In this document: positions 58,080 through 64,000 of the stretch, piece by piece
Layout of the letters: every line of letters begins with the position of its first letter
Position numbering within the stretch: the first letter of the stretch is position 1
NCBI GenBank assembly: GCA_015680685.1
Contig: MNCI01033650.1
Span: 825,737-889,736, forward strand
DNA from: Gnetum montanum
Lineage: Eukaryota; Streptophyta; Gnetopsida; Gnetales; Gnetaceae
Reading direction: 5' to 3'
Length of the DNA: 64,000 nucleotides
Notes under the pieces: model-generated
Told to the model about the DNA's origin: nothing
What the model saw: only the letters and a program-made list of their open reading frames with translations
The model's database searches: none
Made by a program: the position numbers and the translations under genes

Positions 58080-59624
58080 TGAAACACCGTGAAAATTGTG
58101 AGTCGGCCTCAAGCGAAGATTCGTGATTCAGACAAAAGTACATGATAGAATTCTAGAAAGGAGAACAAGGCAAGGCAGGGCAAGGCAAAGAGATGCGCAG
58201 CATCAAGAATTTGGTTTCCTTTTGCAGATTTCTTATCTTACTATGTTTTCCGTCTTTATGCTATAGTACGCAATGTAGCGTAATGACGCTCAGCGTAACA
58301 TAGTCTGACATTAGAAGGCGGTTTACTTCAGCAGATTTGGCAAAGCCTAAGGCCTAAGCAGCGTAATATGCGACCTCTCGTGTATTCTGCTAAGTCTTTT
58401 GTCCAAGGGTAGATTTACACTCTGTTACGCAAGGCAGCGTAACGATCTTCGAAAATGTCAAAAAAGAATCCAAAGGATGCGTAACAGGTCAAGTTACGCT
58501 CGTTACGCAATGCAGCGTACACAGCGTAATCCATCGCCAAGTTAATCATTGTTTACGCTTCACTACGCTTGGCAGCGTGAACCAGCATAAAGCAGCTTGA
58601 GTCCCTTACTTGTGTGCTTTATTACGCTCTTACACACGACGCAATGCGTACAAGCGTAATATAGCCCAAAATCAACTGAGACATGCCCGATCCACATTTG
58701 TCATCCATACGCACAATACGCAGATGCGCGTATTGTGCGTAGTCACGAATTTAATTACAAGGATAGTTAAGCCAACGATCTTCTAAAAGGTTTGAAACAC
58801 GTGTTATCACAACCGTGCCTTCTCCATGTATTGTCAAACCTATAAATATCCCAGTTGGTAAAGAAAAACAAACAACACCGAGACACAGAGAGAGAGAGAG
58901 AAAGAGAGCAGCATCTTTGGCAATCTTTTGGCAGCACTATCTGTTAACAAAGACAGGAGACATTTTGCTAGAATATTGGCAGCAGGAGTGATTACCCATT
59001 TGGCGAAGACACAACTTTCTCCATTGGTGATCGTTGGCAGTTTCGAGCAGAGACTACCTAAGGCAAAAGGAGCAGATCAAGGATCAAGAGACCAGCTGGT
59101 GTGGCTTGAGAGTTCTATTGGTCAAAAGCAGTTGATCAATAGATGTCAGAGCTTGACCTTCCTTGCATCCCATCTCTGGCCTACGAGGTAGATCAGACTC
59201 CATTCTGTACTTCTACTTAGACAGTTTTCTTGTTATTTTGTGTTAGCTTCACACAAGGCAATCGGGGTTTCCCCAGTGTAACGTGACATACAAAATATTC
59301 ATTTTTTTGGGTCAAAGCCATAGATCTTGAAATCAAGTGTTTCTCTCGTGTCTGATTTCTTTTACCGTGTTAGCGTTATCATTATTATAATTCATCTACA
59401 TTTTTTTTCTCTCATTTTGCGACCCATCGAATCAAATCGTTCCACGCAACATTCATAATCTTCATCGGTTTATTGATTTAGTAAGTCCCTGTTTGATCGA
59501 CATGACCGTTCAGGGCACCGCGGATTTGTTTTTCTCTAGCATAGCCCTCGCATAGATCCATGGCTAAGACTATTTACACGGATTTTGTTTGGTATTCTAG
59601 CTACCGACATTTTCAGTCATAATA
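58080..59624 (+). repeat. 5' LTR of E4
   Basis: 1545 bp, starting TGAAACACCGTGAAAATTG and ending TTTTCAGTCATAATA. Closely related to the solo LTR at 5475-7013. It contains inverted words such as TTACGCTCGTTACGCAATGCAGCGTA (58495-58530), TATAAATA (58841-58848) and a GA-rich microsatellite (58884-58907). Confidence 0.88.
58841..58848 (+). promoter_or_regulatory. LTR TATA box of E4
   Basis: AACCTATAAATATCCCAG; the solo LTR has the same box reversed at 6245-6252. Confidence 0.65.
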
Positions 59625-59630
59625 GTTTTC

Positions 59631-59648
59631 TGGTGCTAGAAGGAGGGC
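59631..59648 (+). promoter_or_regulatory. Primer-binding site of E4
   Basis: TGGTGCTAGAAGGAGGGC, six bases after the LTR end; nearly the same as in E2 (29478). Confidence 0.6.
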
Positions 59649-59886
59649 CTAGGCTCCGATTCATATTTTCTACAGGTAGCCCTATTAGCAATATATACTC
59701 GCGTTGTCAAAAAAAATGTGAACGTAATACCTCTAGGGAAGTTTACAAAAACTCGTGTGGTGTAGATCGGTTACTTTAATGATTCCTCTAGAATCCTACA
59801 GGGTAGAAAGCCTAAACGCGATCTTCTTTATCCATTGTTTTTTCTCTTAGATCTAGTCATTTATTGTCAACCAATCTACTTGATCA

Positions 59887-62330
59887 ATGGATCCATCTTA
59901 CACAACCACAACTGCCATGGTCGTCGCTGACTTGGGTGCCACATCTGTGAACCCTATCGCTGTTACCAGGCTAGCCCCTGGTGCAGCAGGACCTCAGGGA
60001 CCATCGCATTAGTCCTTGAGGCTATAGGGCAAAGACCCAATATTTATTGTCATGACCCCTGAGGAATACAACTTTATCTACGTCAAAATCTAGGCGAAGC
60101 TTGCCCTTAGCCGAGCCGAAATCGAGGTGATGTGAAATTTTGAGATGATCCATCTAGGGGGCCAAGATTTCACCCCAACAGCTTATGACATCATCCCTTT
60201 AACAGACCACCAACATGAAATTATAACATAGTTGTTCATGGCTAAGAGCCAGGCTGCACGGGCTATGATGGAATCCCAGAATGGGGAGGAAGAAGATGAT
60301 GAGTTTGCAACCCAGTCTGAGCATTCGTATCACACTCTTAGTCCCCATACTTACGTCAACCCATTATTCCCTCTTAACGGAGAAGTTGCCTCGCTCAATC
60401 CATCCATGACCACACAGACGCACATCCCTATCATTCCGTAAGTCACTGCACAGCCATCTAGGATGCAAGTGCAAATACCCCACAACAACATGGCGGCGGT
60501 TTCATCACCACGTGTACTCAGCATTCCGACGGTGGTTCTAGCATCCACCGTGCCCCATTTCATTCCGCAAATCCACCCCAATCCATATCCACAACTCGTC
60601 CAATGCAGACTCTATCTCTTCCACCCCCTCCAACCCAACAAATCACCACCATCGTTCAACCACAGACATTCATCCAATAGCCTACCGCGAGTCAGTGGAC
60701 CTACCCCACGGCACAACACAACCAGTCTGCGATATACGGTGTGCAACCCTCAGTGGCACCCGCAACGCACATTCCGCAGGTGGTCCCAGAATATCCCTAT
60801 CCTTATCCTGTGCAGCCGGCGGCAGCTAATCTCTCCGCCCAAACTGGTGGATGGTGGTCTTCACAGGCACCCCTGTCTGCAAGGATCCCTGCCCCACCAT
60901 CTACTGGCCAAACCATCCCACCATTTCCACTTCCTAGCATAGCTTTCCCAGGTCAGCCCCCTACTCCTCCTGCATAGAAACCTCCATCAACAGGTCTGGA
61001 CCAAGCCTTTCAACTTATTCAAACCCTCACTGAGGAGGTTAGGCGTCTTAAGGCCGCTGGCTCAGACACTGTATAGATCATGGAATTCTACCAAGATGAT
61101 CCTATTAGTCCAGCGGTCCCCATGCTGTCGTTCCCACCAGGGATGTCCTTACCTCATTTTACCAAGTATAATGGGGAGGGGGATCCTAATGCTCACTTGG
61201 TCACCTTTAGATCTAAATCCTTGTTGTTGCAATAGTGGCCTCACATGATTATCTGCGTCTTTGCTATCTCTTTGACAGGGAAAGCTCTAGATTGGTATCG
61301 AGCCCTCCCACGCTCTTCCATTTCAACCTTGGAAGAGCTTCTGACACAATTCGTGACTCACTTTAAATACAACTTAAAGCTAGAAGTCACGTTAGATCAA
61401 CTCATGGGAGTGAAAAAAGATCCTCTCGAACCAGTCCAGAAGTTCATACAGCGCTGCAATGCTACTTTGAATGAAATCCGTGAGCCAATTGCGGAGTCAC
61501 ACTTTCTAGCCATCTTCAAAGGAGCAGTCAATCACTTTATCAAGTCAAAGTTGTATTATCTTTCCCCTAATTCCTTACATCAGGCCTTCGCTCAAATTAG
61601 AAGCATCCAAGATGCTGCGGAGGCCAGTAAAGACCCGACGTATGTCACCTACAAAAACGTGCACAACAAAGGCAAGGACAAAGGCAAAATGACGATAATG
61701 ATAGTAGCTACACTAGCTGAGGGCACAAAGAACAAGAAAAAGAAGGCACCTACGGTGCCTCCTGAGACCACGGCCAGTGCAGGTAGCACCAACCAAGACA
61801 TAGCTGCCCCTGAAGGGCTCCCCCAGCCAAAACCAAACTATGAGCGTAAAGACCGCTCAAAGTATACAGCCCTGCCTGTAAAACATTCAGAACTGTTGAA
61901 ACAATTGTTAGGGGCTGGATACATTCAACCCAAAAGGGTATCCGAAGAAGCTTTGAAGTGTCACAGACGTCATTGTGAACTGCTGAAGAATCCTTCTTTA
62001 GCCCTACCTAAGGAACCACCAGTTCTGAAATCTTTTAGGCTAGACCGTTTCTGCGACTACCACCAGTTGTGTGGTCACGACACAGATTACTGCTAGGCAT
62101 TGAAGGATGACATTCAACGCATGATCGATGATGGTCATTTGAAACTAGATGGCAGTAGTCCAACACATTTGGAAAACCAAGTATTACATGTGTATAAGGA
62201 TCCGTTGAATGCAAACAACGCACCCTATACAATCAATGTGGTGAGTACGGATAGTGAGAGGAAAGTACCACCCAAACAACCTTTTGTTTTACATGTACCT
62301 ACCAACTCACAATAGGGGGAAGCCTTTCAT
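59887..62330 (+). pseudogene. gag of E4 (near-intact core)
   Basis: Starts MDPSYTTTTAMVV at 59887; several stops lie in the first 110 codons. The open frame 61245-62096 (283 codons) contains DWYRALPRSSISTLEELLTQ, FKYNLKLEVTLDQLMG, EPIAESHFLAIFKGAVNHF and KSKLYYLSPNSL, then a Lys/Pro linker and the knuckle CDYHQLCGHDTDYC immediately before a TAG at 62094-62096. The region upstream (60230-60980) is Pro/Gln-rich. It would form the particle in an active element. Confidence 0.82.
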
Positions 62331-63290
62331 CGACAGCCAGTGGAGTCTCAAGGCCACCATTCATCATTCGGGCACCTTCTTAGAATGCCACTCAACCACG
62401 TAGTAATAGCCAAGCCGCGGCCTCATCCGCGCCCACGCCTAGGGCACCCTTCATTCTTAGGGCACCAAAACCACCGACTACTCCTCTCACGCAGGGGCAG
62501 GCCTCTAACCAAAATCGCCAACCACCACCCAACAAACAAAAGGGAGAGGATACATCTGTTAACGCTACAAAAGACCACTCTATGCTCGGCTTCCCTAAGC
62601 CTAGGCCCCTGGCCTCTGTGCCTTTTCCTGTACCTCAGAGGCAGGATAAAGGTGCAGAAACATAGCCACCTCCTCTCGGCAAGAAAAAGAACAACCCCCC
62701 AACTGACGTCATTCGACCTTGGGAGATTCATCTCTTGGGATGAATGGAACAAGGTAAGGGGAATAAACAACCTAGCCGAGAGAAGAACCTCCTCGACGTG
62801 TTTACATAGGTCAAACGGGCTCTGAAACAAAAAAATACAACGCTGAGCCTCTATGACCTGCTCATGACATCTAGAGAACACCGTGAGGCTATGGTCCGCA
62901 TGCTGACATCCATACCTATGGACGAAAGCTTACCAGCGGAGGAGGAAGCGATACACGCTGTCATGTTTCCTTCTGAAGCTAAGCAACCTAAGCCTACCTC
63001 GCTAACCTTTCATGACGAATCCATCAAAGATGATCCTGAAAAAGGTTAGGTGACAACTGAACCTATGTTCATCATCATTTGGGTCGGTCTATACCTGATC
63101 CGGAGGGTACATGTGGATGACGGCGCAGCTGCAAACGTCATTCCTTATCCCATCGTGGATAAGTTGGGTCTGGTTGACCAGATCATTCCCACGATGACAA
63201 CATGCGTAAAGTCGTTCAATGAAGCAAGGGTCCAGGTCAAGGGGACGGTGCGTATCGAGTTTGTGGCAAGAGATAAATTCCCAACAGATG
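62331..63290 (+). pseudogene. Spacer and protease of E4, truncated
   Basis: A Pro-rich spacer is followed by SLYDLLMTSREHREAMVRML-like sequence (from about 62849), then a stop at 63047 and the retropepsin block RRVHVDDGAAANVIPYPIVD. The flap motif is missing because the element is cut at 63290 after the RDKFPTD region. Confidence 0.75.
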
Positions 63291-64000
63291 TGTTGGTGAC
63301 TGTTTGGGACACAACCGCCAACGAGTGTCCTCGAACAGGATTTAGGTGTCTGCTGGTCTCTGGCTACACCATGGCCCAGATACCTCCAAATAACTCAGTA
63401 GTTAATGTGAGTATGTATGTGTGCTATTGCGGCATGCGGTTGTATGAAATGTGACAATTTCGTTGTGTGTGAACTACAAATGACTTTACTTTAAAGAGAT
63501 TCAGCCAACTTTGTCCAGTACTGTGAGTTCTTGAAAATTTCCTATTTTGCTCAACTACCTAGTCTACGCGGTCCTTATAATACCTGCTTGTAACAAGTAA
63601 AATTTTGCATAAACATTTGAGCACAACTCCACAAATCTACTCCTAATTTTCCCCAGAGAGAGATATAGTTCCACAAGAAAACTAGAAACAGAGCAAGATT
63701 CAATGGAAATAGACAAAAAAGAAAAGAAAGCAGATTTGTGTGGACCTCAAATATTTAAGCGAGGTAAAATGATACGAGTAAACACTTCGCGATAAAGTTA
63801 TTCCAAATTCAATATCTACGAATTGTTCAAACTTCCAAGGCTCAACCAAGCAATATCTTCAAGACAAACCTATTGTGCTATCAAAAATCGCTGCGTAAAC
63901 TACTACGTACGAGACTCCACTTTGACTAGACAATAGATGCCAACGATTGCGTTCAAACAGAACCTTTAAAAGACTTGACAATTTCTGATTGAAATAACAC
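63291..64000 (+). mobile_element. Left end of a further insertion in E4 (candidate LTR)
   Basis: From TGTTGGTGACTG at 63291 the sequence no longer matches the E2/E3 protease. A start of TGTTGG is common for Ty1/copia-type LTRs, and the sequence up to 64000 has no frame or domain. It may be the left end of a sixth element; the class cannot be settled in this window. Confidence 0.4.

Larger units (their letters stand above)
58080..63290 (+). mobile_element. E4: Tat-type element, 5' LTR to protease, then cut
   Basis: 5' LTR 58080-59624, primer site at 59631, gag from 59887, knuckle at about 62056-62096, protease to 63290. It is inserted in gag of E3; the left flank is AGGGG (58075-58079). Homology to E2/E3 stops sharply after CCAACAGATG at 63290, where another unit starts. 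LTR and gag look younger than those of E2, with longer open frames. Confidence 0.87.

Overview
This is a repeat-packed piece of a large eukaryotic nuclear genome, almost certainly a land plant. The evidence is several Ty3/gypsy LTR retrotransposons of the Tat/Ogre type, recognised by two RNase H domains in pol, a CxxxHxxxGHxTxxC Gag knuckle and long LTRs of about 1.4-1.9 kb. There is also a Ty1/copia-like LTR whose primer site begins TGGTATCA, and a plant-type tRNA-Asp sequence. The species cannot be named from sequence alone. I found no host protein-coding gene. Every recognisable coding stretch belongs to a mobile element and carries stops or frameshifts. Two single N positions mark a draft assembly, and one of them sits between two identical 44-base copies.

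Layout. 1-1421: part of a plus-strand Tat-type element (E0), represented by its antisense accessory gene. 1422-7695: minus-strand non-autonomous LTR element Y; its 5' LTR is split by a solo LTR (5475-7013) with a perfect 5-bp target duplication, and its primer site is embedded in a whole antisense tRNA-Asp. 7696-10805: the 3' end of a plus-strand Tat-type element (pol end, repeats, 3' region, LTR). 10806-15019: minus-strand copia-like element Z (internal region plus LTR). 15020-21033: 15-bp minisatellite. 21034-27768: E1 (minus; 3' LTR to RT). 27769-43307: E2 (plus; 5' LTR to 3' repeats). 43308-58079: E3 (minus; 3' LTR to gag). 58080-63290: E4 (plus; 5' LTR to protease). 63291-64000: start of a further insertion. 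E1 lies in the minisatellite, E2 in E1, E3 in E2, E4 in E3, and the last unit in E4, so the right-hand halves of all of them must lie beyond the window.

The main discovery is an accessory gene in the Tat-type elements. Between protease and reverse transcriptase, E2 and E3 (and partly E0) carry a gene of about 4.2-4.4 kb on the opposite strand. It has at least six exons. Exon sizes agree between copies (446/450/450, 275/275/279, 1027/1049 and 818/821 nt), splice sites stand at matching positions, and the exons encode related proteins. The product matches no family I recognise. Short repeats with a core like TTAAACTAG flank this gene and also follow pol. The sense-strand pol frame starts directly after a good splice acceptor, so the antisense gene probably sits inside an Ogre-type protease-RT intron.

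The second unusual object is the minisatellite. Its 15-bp unit reads as a five-residue repeat (x-Leu-x-Glu-Asn/Gly) on the plus strand. Recurrent in-frame CGA codons have decayed to TGA, TAA or CAA at equivalent positions, which suggests that a long repeat-protein frame once existed.
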